DNA of 64,000 nucleotides from CBDFKU01 sp965248975 (GCA_965248975.1 CBDFKU010000016.1:62001-126000); one strand, 5' to 3'. Shown: positions 1 through 9,342, counted from the first letter of the stretch. The notes: generated from the letters alone by a model not told the origin. Program-made: numbers and translations.

Positions 1-966
1 ATTGGGCAGACCATAGGCCTCGGCCTGACGTTGGAGCAGCGGGACCGCATGAAGAGGATCGTGCCGGAGATGGTCCGCGTCAGCGGCCGCACATGCCACG
101 TCGCGGCCCTGGGCGAAGACCCCGAGTGGGTCTTCAGGGCCCGCGCCGAGGGCCTCCCGCTGATCCAGCAAACCCTGTGTCAGGTCCAGGGGTCCCAGTT
201 CAAGCTCTCCGAGTACAACATGTACGACTACATGCCCAACTGGATCGAGCCTTTCCTGGGGACTCCTGAGGAGCGGGCCGCCAAGCTGCGCGACCCCGGC
301 CACCGGACTGCCATGCAGAAGGACGTGGAAGAGTGGCCGATGCTCAGGACAGAGTGGAACAAGGTGGCGGTGCTGCAGGTGGTCCACGAGCGGAACTACG
401 ACTACGAGGGCAAGACAATCCAGGAGGTCGCCCGGATGATGGGCAAGGAGCCGCTGGACGCCTTCCTGGACCTGGCCCTGGACGAAGGCCTGGAGACCGA
501 GTTCGAATTACCGCCGGGGAATGAAGAAGGGCAGTTGAAGGCGCAGCGTGGTAAGATCCTGGACCGCTATTCCCACATCTCCGCCTCCGACGGCGGCGCC
601 CACACTAGGTTTGCCACCGGGGCTACCTGGCCCACCTACTGGATCCGCGACCGGGAGATCATGAGCCTGGAGGAGGCCCACTACAAGATCAGCACCTTCC
701 CGGCCTGGGTTGCCGACTTCAAGGACCGGGGTATCCTCCGCACCGGCGGTTGGGCCGACATCGTGGTGTACAACCAAGAGGAGCTGGGGTTCCTCCACGA
801 GAGGCCCGTGTACGCCAACGATTTCCCCGGGGGCGAGCGCCGGCTAATCCAGAAGCCCACGGGACTGCACTACACCATAGTAAACGGCACGGTCACCTTC
901 GAGGGCAACGAGTGCACCGGGGCGCTGCCCGGCAAGCTGCTTCGCAGCTACGATATGGTGGAGTGA
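1..966 (+). CDS. N-acyl-D-amino-acid deacylase-type amidohydrolase, 3' part
   Basis: The frame is already open at base 1 and runs to TGA at 964-966, so the first visible TTG (31) is internal and the gene begins outside the window; 321 residues are visible. The sequence matches the C-terminal part of amidohydrolase family 3 (D-aminoacylase type, metal-dependent hydrolysis of N-acyl-D-amino acids or related amides). Supporting landmarks are SASDGGAHTRF around residue 190-200, the FKDRGILRTGGWADIVVYN segment that closes the barrel and begins the beta-sandwich, and a final beta-rich tail ending near GALPGKLL. The N-terminal metal-binding HxH is not visible because it lies upstream. The substrate cannot be named from sequence. 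A hairpin terminator candidate follows directly. Confidence 0.85.
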   Translation: MGQTIGLGLTLEQRDRMKRIVPEMVRVSGRTCHVAALGEDPEWVFRARAEGLPLIQQTLCQVQGSQFKLSEYNMYDYMPNWIEPFLGTPEERAAKLRDPGHRTAMQKDVEEWPMLRTEWNKVAVLQVVHERNYDYEGKTIQEVARMMGKEPLDAFLDLALDEGLETEFELPPGNEEGQLKAQRGKILDRYSHISASDGGAHTRFATGATWPTYWIRDREIMSLEEAHYKISTFPAWVADFKDRGILRTGGWADIVVYNQEELGFLHERPVYANDFPGGERRLIQKPTGLHYTIVNGTVTFEGNECTGALPGKLLRSYDMVE

Positions 967-975
967 GCCCTCACG

Positions 976-1006
976 CCAGTCCTTCTCCCTCGGAGAGAAG
1001 GACTGG
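976..1006 (+). terminator. hairpin downstream of the amidohydrolase
   Basis: A perfect 12-bp inverted repeat (CCAGTCCTTCTC at 976-987 pairs with 995-1006) with a 7-base loop lies 9 bases after the stop codon at 966. It is followed by TCATTTCCCTC, a weak pyrimidine-rich tail rather than a clean U-run. It could act as a terminator or mRNA end stabiliser. It could also belong to the neighbouring dispersed repeat. Confidence 0.45.
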
Positions 1007-1010
1007 TCAT

Positions 1011-1050
1011 TTCCCTCCCCCCCTTATACCAGGGGAGATTAAGGTGGGGA
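1011..1050 (-). repeat. half copy of dispersed hairpin repeat
   Basis: Read on the minus strand this begins TCCCCACCTTAATCTCCCC and continues with a G-run, matching the right half of the fuller repeats at 30211-30287 and 61521-61600 (CCCCACCTTAATCCTCCCC followed by GGGGGAGGA). It sits in the gap between the amidohydrolase and the SnoaL-like gene. Confidence 0.5.
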
Positions 1051-1127
1051 GAATCAGAAACCCGATCCGGGTCCGGGGCGATCCCGGCTCGACCTATGCT
1101 GGCTATCTGCTGAGAGGAGATTATCTC

Positions 1128-1520
1128 ATGTCGGAAGAGTACAAAGCCCTCGTCCGCCGCCTGGTAGAGGAGGTACAGAACAAACATAACCTTGATGCTC
1201 TCGATGAGATACTGGCCCCCAACTTTGTCAACCGTAGCGCTCCGGCCGGCGCTCCTGCGGACCGGGGGGCTACCAGGAAAATCATGACCGAGATGCTGGC
1301 CGCCATCCCCGACCTCAAGTCCACCATACACGACATGCTGGCCGAGGGCGACAAGGTGATGACCCGCAAGACCCTCAGCGGCACCTTGCAGGGCGAGCTC
1401 ATGGGAGTGGCTCCTACCGGCCAGCCGGTGACCATAGAGGTCATCGATATCCTCCGCATCGAAGGAGGCCAGGCCGTGGAGCACTGGGTTGTGTCGGACC
1501 GCTCGGGAGTGCGGCCATAG
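1128..1520 (+). CDS. SnoaL-like / ester cyclase family protein
   Basis: This is a 130-residue protein starting at ATG 1128, preceded by GAGAGGAGA at suitable distance. The longer open frame upstream lacks coding character. The pattern is that of the SnoaL-like polyketide cyclase/ester cyclase group within the NTF2 fold: an N-terminal helix pair (KALVRRLVEEVQNKHNLDALDEILAPNFVNRSA), a conserved middle AAIPDLKSTIHDMLAEGDKV, then strands ending in HWVVSDRSG. Such proteins form small alpha+beta barrels that bind hydrophobic ligands, but most members have unknown substrates. It is a single gene between a repeat and the convergent flavin oxidoreductase. The family call is confident; the reaction is unknown. 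Confidence 0.8.
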   Translation: MSEEYKALVRRLVEEVQNKHNLDALDEILAPNFVNRSAPAGAPADRGATRKIMTEMLAAIPDLKSTIHDMLAEGDKVMTRKTLSGTLQGELMGVAPTGQPVTIEVIDILRIEGGQAVEHWVVSDRSGVRP

Positions 1521-1567
1521 ACCCGGGGACTGCGCTGTCTGTCTAGGCGTAGTGGGAATGCTGCGGC

Positions 1568-2746
1568 CTATGGGCCTGTCGACACCTTCCGATCGTCCTT
1601 CTTGAACTCCGGGATCACATGCTTTCCGATCATCTCGATGGACTTCATCACCTTCTCGTGGGGCACGGCCTGGGTCTGCATCACCAGCATCACCTGGTCG
1701 CAGCCCGCCTCCTCGTGCAGCTTCAGCCCTCGGATGCAGCTCTCCGGGTCGCCGCCGATGATTACCCCCCGGTCGCAGAGGGTATCGGCGTCCAGCTGGT
1801 TCCAAACACCGCGGGCCAGAGCCTCGGCCCCGTACTCCTCTTCTTCGTTCACAGGCTCCTGGCCTTCTTCCAGGTTGAGGCCGCCCTGGCGTTTGAACAC
1901 CCACCGCAGGTGATCGGGAACGCCGCCCCAGCTCTCCAGCAGCTTCGAGTACACGTCCTTCTGGCCGGTGGTGTAGGGACGGCCGGGCGCGAACACTTCC
2001 TTGATGGACCGGGCCGCAAGCTCTCTGGCCTCCCGGTCGTCCTCGCCACAGAAGGCGATGGAGCAGTTAGCCCACTGGTCGTTCACCATACCGCCGACGG
2101 GGCTCGAACGGTGGACCCTCTCTTTGTACGCCTGGATGTGGGTCTTCAGGAGCTCCGGAGCGTGGCAGCCAGGGGAGAAGACCCCAATCCCCTTGTCGGC
2201 AGCCCTCTCGTAGGTAGAGGGCTGAAGGGCGGCCACCCAGATGGGCGGATGGGGCTTCTGGTAGGGTTTGGGCAGCACCTGGCGGGGCGGCACGTTCCAG
2301 AAGCGCCCCTCCCACTCGAAGGTATCCGACTCCCAGATCTTGGGGATCATGGTCAGGGACTCCTCCCACATGTCACGGGTATCGCGGGGGTCTATCCCCA
2401 TTCCGGTCTGCTCGTAGGGAGTCGAGCGGCCGGTGCCGAAGTCCACCCGGCCGTGGCTGAGGTGATCCAGCATCGCGATGCGTTCCGCCACCCTGACGGG
2501 GTGATGGTAGGGCAGGATCACCACGCCGAAGCCCAGCCTGATGCGCTTGGTCAGCCTGCTCAGTGCGCCGTACATCACCTCGGGGCAAGGTGATCCGGAG
2601 AAGCCTGTTAGGAAGTGGTGCTCGACGAACCAGAGATAATCGTAGCCCATCTCGTCGGCCAGGATGCACTGCTCCAGGGTCTCTTCGATCAACCGGTGAT
2701 CGTCCAGGATAGGCCTCTGCATCTCGAACTGCAGGGCGATCTTCAT
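1568..2746 (-). CDS. LLM-class flavin-dependent oxidoreductase (luciferase-like monooxygenase)
   Basis: A 392-residue protein starts at ATG 2746 behind GGGAGG at 6-base spacing. It fits the bacterial luciferase-like TIM-barrel family that uses reduced F420 or FMN: MKIALQFE opening strand, GYDYLWFVEHHF near residue 35, LGFGVVILPYHHPVRVAERIAMLDHLSHGRVDFGTGRS around residues 72-110, and IPKIWESDTFEWEGRFW near 135-150. Family knowledge suggests oxidation of an organic substrate with O2 or hydride transfer, often supported by a separate flavin reductase that is not encoded nearby. The gene is convergent to the SnoaL-like gene. Such enzymes are abundant in SAR202-type genomes, which supports the lineage inference. 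The substrate is unknown. Confidence 0.9.
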   Translation of the reverse strand: MKIALQFEMQRPILDDHRLIEETLEQCILADEMGYDYLWFVEHHFLTGFSGSPCPEVMYGALSRLTKRIRLGFGVVILPYHHPVRVAERIAMLDHLSHGRVDFGTGRSTPYEQTGMGIDPRDTRDMWEESLTMIPKIWESDTFEWEGRFWNVPPRQVLPKPYQKPHPPIWVAALQPSTYERAADKGIGVFSPGCHAPELLKTHIQAYKERVHRSSPVGGMVNDQWANCSIAFCGEDDREARELAARSIKEVFAPGRPYTTGQKDVYSKLLESWGGVPDHLRWVFKRQGGLNLEEGQEPVNEEEEYGAEALARGVWNQLDADTLCDRGVIIGGDPESCIRGLKLHEEAGCDQVMLVMQTQAVPHEKVMKSIEMIGKHVIPEFKKDDRKVSTGP

Positions 2747-2943
2747 CGGCGTCCTCCCTCAAGCTTCATGCCGGTGCTCTTTCTAGCATCGTACTCCTGG
2801 TCGGGGACAGAGGCAAGCTCCGATGGTCTCCACGACAAGTCCACTCCGGGAGAGCCGTGGACTTTCCCGGGGAGCGGTGATATTCTATTCTGAAACAGAG
2901 GAACGTGTGCGGTTTCAAAGTAAAAAGAGCGCAAGGAGGAGTC

Positions 2944-4380
2944 ATGGCTGACAAAGACATCGCTCTAATGGCCCATCTGATGCGTAGAGCCGGTTTCGGG
3001 GCAACTCGTGACGAGTTGGAACGCCGTGTGGCCAAGGGATACGAGGCAACCGTCGAGGAGTTGCTCCGCCCCGAAGAAGGTCCGCCCCCAATGGACCATG
3101 AAGACATAATCCGGCGCTATCACGTTGACAATAACAGTACCTTCCTCCGATGGAACGCCCAGTCCGGTTGGGTCTATCGCATGATCAACACCACCCGGCC
3201 CCTGGAAGAGAAGATCGCCCTGTTTTGGCATGGGATTTTTGCAACTAGCGAGTCGAAGCTGATGCAGCCCAACGCCATGGCAATCCAGGTCGACATGTTC
3301 CGCCGCCACGGGTTGGGCAGCTTCCGTAACCTGCTGGTGGAGCTTTCCAAAGATCCGGCGATGATCTTCTGGCTGGACAATAAGGACAACCACAAGGACG
3401 CCGTCAACGAAAACTTCGGGCGTGAGCTGCTGGAGCTGTTCTCCATGGGGGTGGGGAACTACACCGAAGATGACGTGAGGCAGGCCTCTCGCGCCTTCAC
3501 CGGCTGGACGATGAAGGACTCCACCTACCACACGATGCGCGTCGAGCGGGACTCGGTTTGGCCCTACGGGCAGATAGTGTGGCAGTTCCAGTTCAAGGAC
3601 GAAGACCACGACTATGACGAAAAGACCTTCCTGGGCAACTCGGGAGCCTTCAACGGCGAAGATATCGTGGACATCGTCGTGAATCATTCGGCCACGGCCC
3701 GGTTCATCGCCCGGCACATGTACAGCTTCTTCGTGGCGGACGAGGCGCAGGTGCCAGCCTGGAACAAGGTGCCTCCACGGGACCCCCAGGCGATCCAGAC
3801 GCTGGCCGACGCCTTCGTCGAGCATGGATACGATATCCGGTCGGTCCTGCGGGTGCTGTTCAACTCTGACTTTTTCAAAGAGGCCGCCTTCGCCAAGGTC
3901 AAGAGTCCCGCCGAGTTGGTGATAGGGACCGTTCGCCTGGCGGGGAGCCACACCTTCCCAGACTTCGACGACTACCTCTTGGCCGGCAAGATCGGCATCA
4001 TGGGACAGGTACTGATGGACCCGCCCAGTGTCGAAGGATGGCACACCGGCTCAGAGTGGATCACCACAGGAAGCCTGGTAGACCGGGTTAACTTCGCCTC
4101 CCAGCAGTTTGCAGACGCCGACAGCCGGGGAGTCCAGTCGTTGGTGGACAAGATCAAGTCTCGCGGCAATGAGATCTCTCCCGAGGGGCTAGTGGATGCC
4201 TGCCTGGACTGGATCGGACCCATGTCGGTTTCCGACGCCACGAAGAAAGAGATGGTCGAGCGCGCCGCGGAGGGCGGACCGATTCGATTCGCGACCGAGG
4301 ACGAGACCCGCAGCTCTTCGCAAAAGGTAGTGGAGGTACTGCAGCTCATCGCCGGCACTCGCGAGTACCAGCTGGCCTGA
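2944..4380 (+). CDS. DUF1800 domain-containing protein
   Basis: 478 residues from ATG 2944, chosen because AAGGAGG lies just upstream; an in-frame earlier ATG (2905) lacks that context. Features of DUF1800 are an N-terminal AHLMRRAGFGATRDELERRVAKGYEATVEELL, the PLEEKIALFWHGIFATSESK block near residue 85-105, NENFGRELLELFSMGVGNYTEDDVRQASRAFTGWT near 165-195, and a C-terminal LMDPPSVEGWHTGSEWI segment. Family members are frequently paired with a DUF1501 sulfatase-like partner, but no such gene is present here. No signal peptide is evident. The biochemical role of the family is unestablished. The downstream NHL protein follows after 58 bases in the same orientation and may be co-transcribed. Confidence 0.9.
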   Translation: MADKDIALMAHLMRRAGFGATRDELERRVAKGYEATVEELLRPEEGPPPMDHEDIIRRYHVDNNSTFLRWNAQSGWVYRMINTTRPLEEKIALFWHGIFATSESKLMQPNAMAIQVDMFRRHGLGSFRNLLVELSKDPAMIFWLDNKDNHKDAVNENFGRELLELFSMGVGNYTEDDVRQASRAFTGWTMKDSTYHTMRVERDSVWPYGQIVWQFQFKDEDHDYDEKTFLGNSGAFNGEDIVDIVVNHSATARFIARHMYSFFVADEAQVPAWNKVPPRDPQAIQTLADAFVEHGYDIRSVLRVLFNSDFFKEAAFAKVKSPAELVIGTVRLAGSHTFPDFDDYLLAGKIGIMGQVLMDPPSVEGWHTGSEWITTGSLVDRVNFASQQFADADSRGVQSLVDKIKSRGNEISPEGLVDACLDWIGPMSVSDATKKEMVERAAEGGPIRFATEDETRSSSQKVVEVLQLIAGTREYQLA

Positions 4381-4438
4381 GCCCGCAAAACGGAAATGGA
4401 TAACCAACCTCACCCCATGTTGGGGAAGGAGAGTGGAC

Positions 4439-5476
4439 ATGGCATCCAGGATCGATCTCCAGTATAGCCACACGGTAGGAGTGCTGTCGGCCCAGGGCGG
4501 TAGAGGCTTCCTCAACCCCGTGGACATGATATTCGGCCAGGACGATACCATATACGTGCTGAGCCGTGGGTCCGACCTGGACATCCTGTTCTTCCCCCTG
4601 TCTCGTCGGATTACTATGTGCACCGCAGACGGCGAGTTCCGAGGACAGTTCAGCAGCGGAGGCAAGGGCGACGGCCAGATGAGGTGGCCCACCTCCATAG
4701 CCGCCGATTCGGACGGAAACATATACGTGTCCGACGAAGCGCTGCACCGCATATCCATATTCGACAGCAAGGGAAACTTCCTGGACAAGTGGGGAGTCCA
4801 CGGGCACGGAGACGGCCAGTTCGATCGGCCCGCCGGCATAGCCTTTGACCCGGAGGCTAATCTTCTGGTTGCGGATGGCCTCAACCACAGGGTCCAGAGG
4901 TACACTCGGGATGGGAAGTACCTCGGCGGCTGGGGTCGTCCCGGAACCGGCCCGGGCGAGTTCGACATGCCCTGGGGTGTCACGATAGACAGTGCCGGAC
5001 AAGTGTATGTGGCCGATTGGCGCAATGACCGCATCCAGAAGTTCGATGCTGGCGGCGTTCATCTGACAACCCTGGGGAGACCGGGCCAGGGTGACGGGCA
5101 GATCAGCCGTCCGGCGGGCATGGCAGTGGACGATGCCGGCAACATCTACGTCGCCGACTGGGGAAACGAGCGAGTCCAGGTGTTCGACGCCGACGGCGGA
5201 TTCCTGGCCAAGCTCCGGGGGGAGGCAGACCTGTCCAACTGGGCAGAGCAGTATTTCGTCTCCAACGAGGACGAGCTGGAGGAGCGACGCAAGGCCGACC
5301 TGGAACCGAAGCTGCCCGCCAATATCAGCTCCAGGGAGCAGTCTGCCCTTACGGAAAAGCTGTTCTGGGCCCCCAGCGCCGTGGCCCTGGACGAACAGGG
5401 ACGCCTATTCGTGGTGGACACCTGCCGCCATCGCCTACAGATATACAACGGAGCTGCAGTCGGAGCGCCTGCCTAG
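4439..5476 (+). CDS. NHL-repeat beta-propeller protein
   Basis: 345 residues from ATG 4439, seven bases after AAGGAG; a GTG at 4433 is too close to that ribosome site. At least four NHL repeats are visible between residues about 75 and 260, each with a pattern like RPAGIAFDPEANLLVADGLNHRVQRY and a linker GxGxGQF. This predicts a six-bladed propeller, a binding or scaffold fold, sometimes with lyase activity in the related PAL family. There is no export signal. A charged insert (DELEERRKADLEPK, around 275-300) interrupts the last repeats. It sits downstream of DUF1800. The specific function is unknown. Confidence 0.85.
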   Translation: MASRIDLQYSHTVGVLSAQGGRGFLNPVDMIFGQDDTIYVLSRGSDLDILFFPLSRRITMCTADGEFRGQFSSGGKGDGQMRWPTSIAADSDGNIYVSDEALHRISIFDSKGNFLDKWGVHGHGDGQFDRPAGIAFDPEANLLVADGLNHRVQRYTRDGKYLGGWGRPGTGPGEFDMPWGVTIDSAGQVYVADWRNDRIQKFDAGGVHLTTLGRPGQGDGQISRPAGMAVDDAGNIYVADWGNERVQVFDADGGFLAKLRGEADLSNWAEQYFVSNEDELEERRKADLEPKLPANISSREQSALTEKLFWAPSAVALDEQGRLFVVDTCRHRLQIYNGAAVGAPA

Positions 5477-5548
5477 ATACCGGCTTACAGAAGGGGCGAC
5501 GTAAGCCTCGCAGGCACGAGGTTCAGCCGCGGCCCGCTAGTGCGTACC

Positions 5549-7021
5549 TTATCTGTGGCTGAGCCCACCGTCGACCCACGCTCGCCCGTCCTGGGCCAGC
5601 AGGTTGTCGGCGGCACCTACATTCCTCGAGCCAGGCTCATAGACGTGCAGGGGAGCCGAGTCCACTTCCTCCCAAGCTCGCAGCAACGGGTCCACGATGT
5701 TCCAGGACTCCTCGATCTGGTCGCTGCGAATGAACAGCCTGGCGTCTCCCTCCAACGCGTCCTGGAGCAGCCGCTCATAGGCCTCTGGGATGGCCCGGTC
5801 ACCGAAGGCAGAGCGATAGTGGAACTCCATGTCCACCGACTGGAACTTCATCCCCTGGTCGGGTACCTTGGACTCTACGGTGAGATGCACTCCCTCGTCG
5901 GGCTGGAGGCGTAGCGCCAGGACGTTGGCGTTCAGGTTCTCCGAGGGTCCCATGTCGAACATCAGGTGCGGCGGCTGTTGAAACTGGATGACGATCTCCG
6001 ACACCTTCTCCGCCAGGGCCTTGCCAGTACGCAGATAGAAGGGGACTCCCCGCCAGCGCCAGTTGTCTACATACAGCCGGAGGGCGGCGTACGTCGGGGT
6101 GAGGGAGTCGGCGGGCACCCCGTTCTCGTCCCGGTAGCCGCTGTATTGGGCCCGCACGGCGTGACCGATCTCTTCCCCGGGCTCCCATCTGCGGATAGCC
6201 TTGAGCACCTCCACCTTCTTGTCCCGAAGGGCCTCAGAGTCCATGGAGCTGGGAGGTTCCATGGCCACCATCGTGAGTAGCTGGAACAGGTGGTTCTGCA
6301 CCATGTCCCGCACCACCCCCGACTGGTCGTAGTAGCCGGCCCGGCTGCCCACCGGCACCTCTTCCGCCACGGTGATCTGCACGTTGTCCACGTAGTTGCG
6401 GTTCCAGAGGGGCTCGAAGATCGTGTTGGAGAATCGGAAGACCAGGAGGTTCTGAACCGTCTCCTTGCCCAGGTAGTGGTCGATCCGGAAGACCTGATTC
6501 TCGCCGAATACCCCGTGTATCGCCTTGTTCAGCTCCTGTGCCGACGACAGGTCCCTTCCGAAGGGCTTCTCTATGACCACCCTGGACCAGCCGCTGTCTT
6601 CCCTCGCCAGCCCCGAGGCGCCCAGGTTCTCGACGGCCCGCTCGTAAAGGTTGGGGGCGATGGAAAGGTAGAAGAGCCTGTTGGCCGGTCTCTCGTATCC
6701 ATCCATCTCCTGGAGTCTGTGCGCCAGTGATACCAACTGGTCGACCGACCCCACGTCTCCTCGCACATAGAACATGCACCTGGCGAAGGCGTCCCACTCA
6801 TCTCGCCGGGCGGCCAGCTCGCCGAACTCCTGTGCTCCCTGCCACATCAGCTCCCGGAAGCTGTCGTCGGAGTGATCGGAGCGCGAGAAACCGACGATCT
6901 TCAGCCTTGACGGAAGTCGGCCCTTGCAGCCAAGGTTGAACAGCGCCGGTACAAGCTTCCTCCGAGTGAGGTCCCCCGTGGCGCCGGCGATTACGATGGT
7001 CGTCGATCCTTCCGCCATCAT
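5549..7021 (-). CDS. zwf: glucose-6-phosphate 1-dehydrogenase
   Basis: 490 residues, the usual family length. It catalyses NADP-dependent oxidation of glucose-6-phosphate to 6-phosphogluconolactone, the entry into the oxidative pentose phosphate pathway. The N-terminal nucleotide-binding motif GATGDLTRRKLVPALFNL begins about residue 13; the active-site signature RIDHYLGKE with the catalytic His is near residue 180; EKPFGRDL lies near 152. Two adjacent ATG codons at the start follow GTAGGAGATCGG. No gnd, pgl or opcA gene is adjacent, so it stands alone. A good sigma70-like promoter lies upstream in the divergent gap. Confidence 0.97.
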   Translation of the reverse strand: MMAEGSTTIVIAGATGDLTRRKLVPALFNLGCKGRLPSRLKIVGFSRSDHSDDSFRELMWQGAQEFGELAARRDEWDAFARCMFYVRGDVGSVDQLVSLAHRLQEMDGYERPANRLFYLSIAPNLYERAVENLGASGLAREDSGWSRVVIEKPFGRDLSSAQELNKAIHGVFGENQVFRIDHYLGKETVQNLLVFRFSNTIFEPLWNRNYVDNVQITVAEEVPVGSRAGYYDQSGVVRDMVQNHLFQLLTMVAMEPPSSMDSEALRDKKVEVLKAIRRWEPGEEIGHAVRAQYSGYRDENGVPADSLTPTYAALRLYVDNWRWRGVPFYLRTGKALAEKVSEIVIQFQQPPHLMFDMGPSENLNANVLALRLQPDEGVHLTVESKVPDQGMKFQSVDMEFHYRSAFGDRAIPEAYERLLQDALEGDARLFIRSDQIEESWNIVDPLLRAWEEVDSAPLHVYEPGSRNVGAADNLLAQDGRAWVDGGLSHR

Positions 7022-7046
7022 CCGATCTCCTACGACGTCCGTATTC

Positions 7047-7074
7047 TATATACTCTATTTATGATACATCACAA
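7047..7074 (-). promoter_or_regulatory. predicted zwf promoter
   Basis: On the minus strand TTGTGA (7069-7074) is separated by 16 bases from TATATA (7047-7052), in a strikingly AT-rich patch inside GC-rich DNA, 26 bases upstream of the zwf start. This is pattern matching only. Confidence 0.5.
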
Positions 7075-7202
7075 TGGGAGAAAATGGGTCTCCTGGCAAG
7101 GGGCACCAAAGCATGAACCTCTTCCGACCGTCTGGACATCCAAGACGGCATGCCTCGACCGCGCGGATGGAAGCGGTCTGGTAAGATTGCCGAGAAAAGC
7201 CA

Positions 7203-8377
7203 ATGGCAAAGAGCAGAGTCCTCCTCATATCCGTTATCGCCATCGCTCTGGCCGTGGCCGGGATCGTCGTAGGCCTGGGCTTGGCCGGGGCCATCGGCTC
7301 CGGAGACTCACCTTCGGAGGCCCGGACACCTCAGACAGCGACGCCCACCATAGCTGAGGTGGCGGTCCAGCCCGACCCTAACTATAGGGAAGAGCTGGCG
7401 AAAGGTATTTTCTCCCCCTCGGGATGGAAGACCGACTTCAGCCTTCACACCGTGCCTTACGAGAACATCGTACAGGCCGCCGCCGCTCGGGACGGAGGTA
7501 TCCCGGCCATCGACAATCCGGTATTCATCAGCCGCCAAGAGGCCGACGGATGGCTCTTCGCCCTTGAGCCGGTGATCGCCTTCGAGAGCAACGGCGAGGC
7601 CAGGGCCTACCCGATCGAGATCCTGATATTCCACGAGATCGTCAACGACGTGGTGGGTGGCACGCCCGTTGCGGTAACCTATTGCCCCCTCTGCAACTCC
7701 GCAATCACCTTCGACAGGCGAGTGGATGGTGCCACCTTCGACTTCGGCGTATCGGGCAACCTGCTGAACAGCGACCTGATAATGTACGACCGCCAGACCC
7801 ACTCGTGGTGGCAACAGCTCACCGGCGAAGGCATCGTGGGAGAAAACGCCGGCAAGAGGTTGACGATCCTGCCGTCGTTTGTAGTGTCCTGGAGGGATTT
7901 CAAGGCGGTGTTTCCCGATGGGGAGGTTCTTTCCCAGGATACCGGATTCGCCCGCGCCTACGGATTCACTCCCTACGAAGGTTACGATGACTCTACCTAC
8001 GACCCGTTCCTGTTCTACGGGGAGCTCGACCCGAGGCTCCCTTCCAAGGAGCGGGTGGCGGCGGTGAGCGTAGGCGACGTCGACATAGCCTTTCCCTTTT
8101 CGAAGCTGCGGAATCAGAAAGTCGTAAACCACTCCGTCAACGGACAGGACATTGTGGTTTTCTTCAAGCCGCAGACGGTCTCGCCGTTGAACAGGACCTC
8201 CATAATCGACTCCCTTCCCAGGGGCGCCGCCGCGGTCTTCGATCCCAACCTGGACGGCGAGCGGCTGACCTTCAGCGCCGACGGCGAGGACCTCGTCGAC
8301 GATCAGACGGGTAGCGTGTGGAACATCTTGGGACGGGCTATCGAAGGTCCGCTGGAGGGTAGCCGGCTGCCGCCGGC
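7203..8377 (+). pseudogene. DUF3179 domain protein, C-terminally truncated
   Basis: ATG 7203 opens a membrane-anchored protein: residues about 5-30 form a hydrophobic segment (VLLISVIAIALAVAGIVVG). DUF3179 is clear from IFHEIVNDVVGGTPVAVTYCPLCNSAITFDR near residue 142-172, with the paired Cys of YCPLC, and from LLNSDLIMYDRQTHSWW and FARAYG. The family-like sequence stops at GRAIEGPLEGSRLPPA; the expected His-containing HxxHFWFxW-like ending is missing. From about 8363-8377 the sequence matches a different family in another frame. The original open frame continues to 8549 with unnatural sequence, so the protein is either chimeric or the assembly is wrong here. Function of the family is unknown. 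Confidence 0.8.
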
Positions 8378-9166
8378 TACCACATCACCGACCCCGATCT
8401 CAGGAGCTTCGTGTACCAGACTTATAACACGTGGGCGGCAGACTTCTCCAAGGCGAGCCCCGGCCGACTTGCTGCTCTGGCTTGTATCCCCAATACGGAC
8501 CCACAGCTGGCCGCCTCGGAACTGCGGCGGACCGCCAAGCTGGGCCTGAGAGGTGGCGAGTTGGCCGTGTCCACTGCGGCCGTACCGCTCTGGGACAGGG
8601 CCTGGGACGACTTGTGGGCCGCCTCCGACGAGTGCGGAATGTCCATCGCTTTCCACACCACCGGGCTCCAGGTGAAGCAGCACTCCGATCCGGAGCTCAA
8701 CAAGGAGTATGAGTCGCCACGCATCGGCACCTTCGTCTGCACCTTCCAGATCGCCGGGTCCGAGTACCTGGCAGCCATCATCTTCTCGGGCGCCCCAGAG
8801 CGCTACCCTGGCATGAAGTTCGTTCTCGGAGAGTGCGGCGTCAGCTGGATCCCATACATGCTGGCGCGGATGGACGAAGAGTACGACGACCTGACACGGC
8901 TGCACATGCTAGTCCCCTCGAAACCCAGCGACTACTGGTACCGCCAGGGGTATACCACCTTCCAGCACGAGGCTACCCTCACCCCCGATATCGTCCGGCT
9001 GGTGGGAGAGGACAACATCATGTGGGGCTCGGACTATCCCCATCCCGACGGCATCTGGCCCGACTCCCACGAGTTCATACAAAAGGACCTGGCGCTCCTC
9101 GATGCGCGGGCGGTGCGGAAGATCACCTGCGAGAACGCCGGGAAGTTATACGGGTTTATTAGCTAG
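8363..9166 (+). pseudogene. amidohydrolase (ACMSD-like, family 2), N-terminally truncated
   Basis: This frame opens after a TAG at 8360-8362 and reads YHITDPDLRSFVYQTYNTW, a typical interior segment of amidohydrolase-2 proteins, so about a hundred N-terminal residues are missing, including the first metal-binding HxH motif. Downstream is family-like throughout: RLAALACIPNTDPQLAASELRR, SIAFHTTG, a metal-site region GECGVSWIPYMLARMDEEY and MWGSDYPHPDGIWPDS. The only start in frame, GTG 8411, has no ribosome site. It is therefore a gene remnant or one half of a misjoined assembly. The frame differs by one base from the DUF3179 frame it abuts. Family 2 enzymes are metal-dependent hydrolases or decarboxylases; the substrate is unknown. 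Confidence 0.8.
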
Positions 9167-9230
9167 GGACTGTCTTGTATATAGCTTTACATCGGCGAGG
9201 GTGTGGGGCATCCTTCTCCACCCTCGTCTG

Positions 9231-9285
9231 TCCGGCGCAAGCCGGAATCCAGAGAAGCGTTAGCTGGATCCCGGCTTGTGCCGGA
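9231..9285. repeat. palindromic repeat, 22-bp stem
   Basis: Bases 9231-9252 (TCCGGCGCAAGCCGG then AATCCAG) pair with 9264-9285 over 22 positions; only two are G-U type changes, leaving an 11-base loop. It lies in the 176-base gap between the truncated amidohydrolase and the broken alcohol dehydrogenase. The form resembles short palindromic intergenic elements (REP/MITE type) common in bacteria. No second full copy was noticed in this window. Confidence 0.75.
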
Positions 9286-9342
9286 TGACCGATTGAGTAT
9301 CAAGCCATTTGCGAGACAGTAGACTAGCAGGTAGGCGATGAC

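Noticed and set aside
948..1904. 318-residue minus-strand open frame
   Set aside because: Low-complexity Arg/Gly/Pro sequence lying over the SnoaL-like gene and the end of the flavin oxidoreductase; a GC-rich shadow frame.
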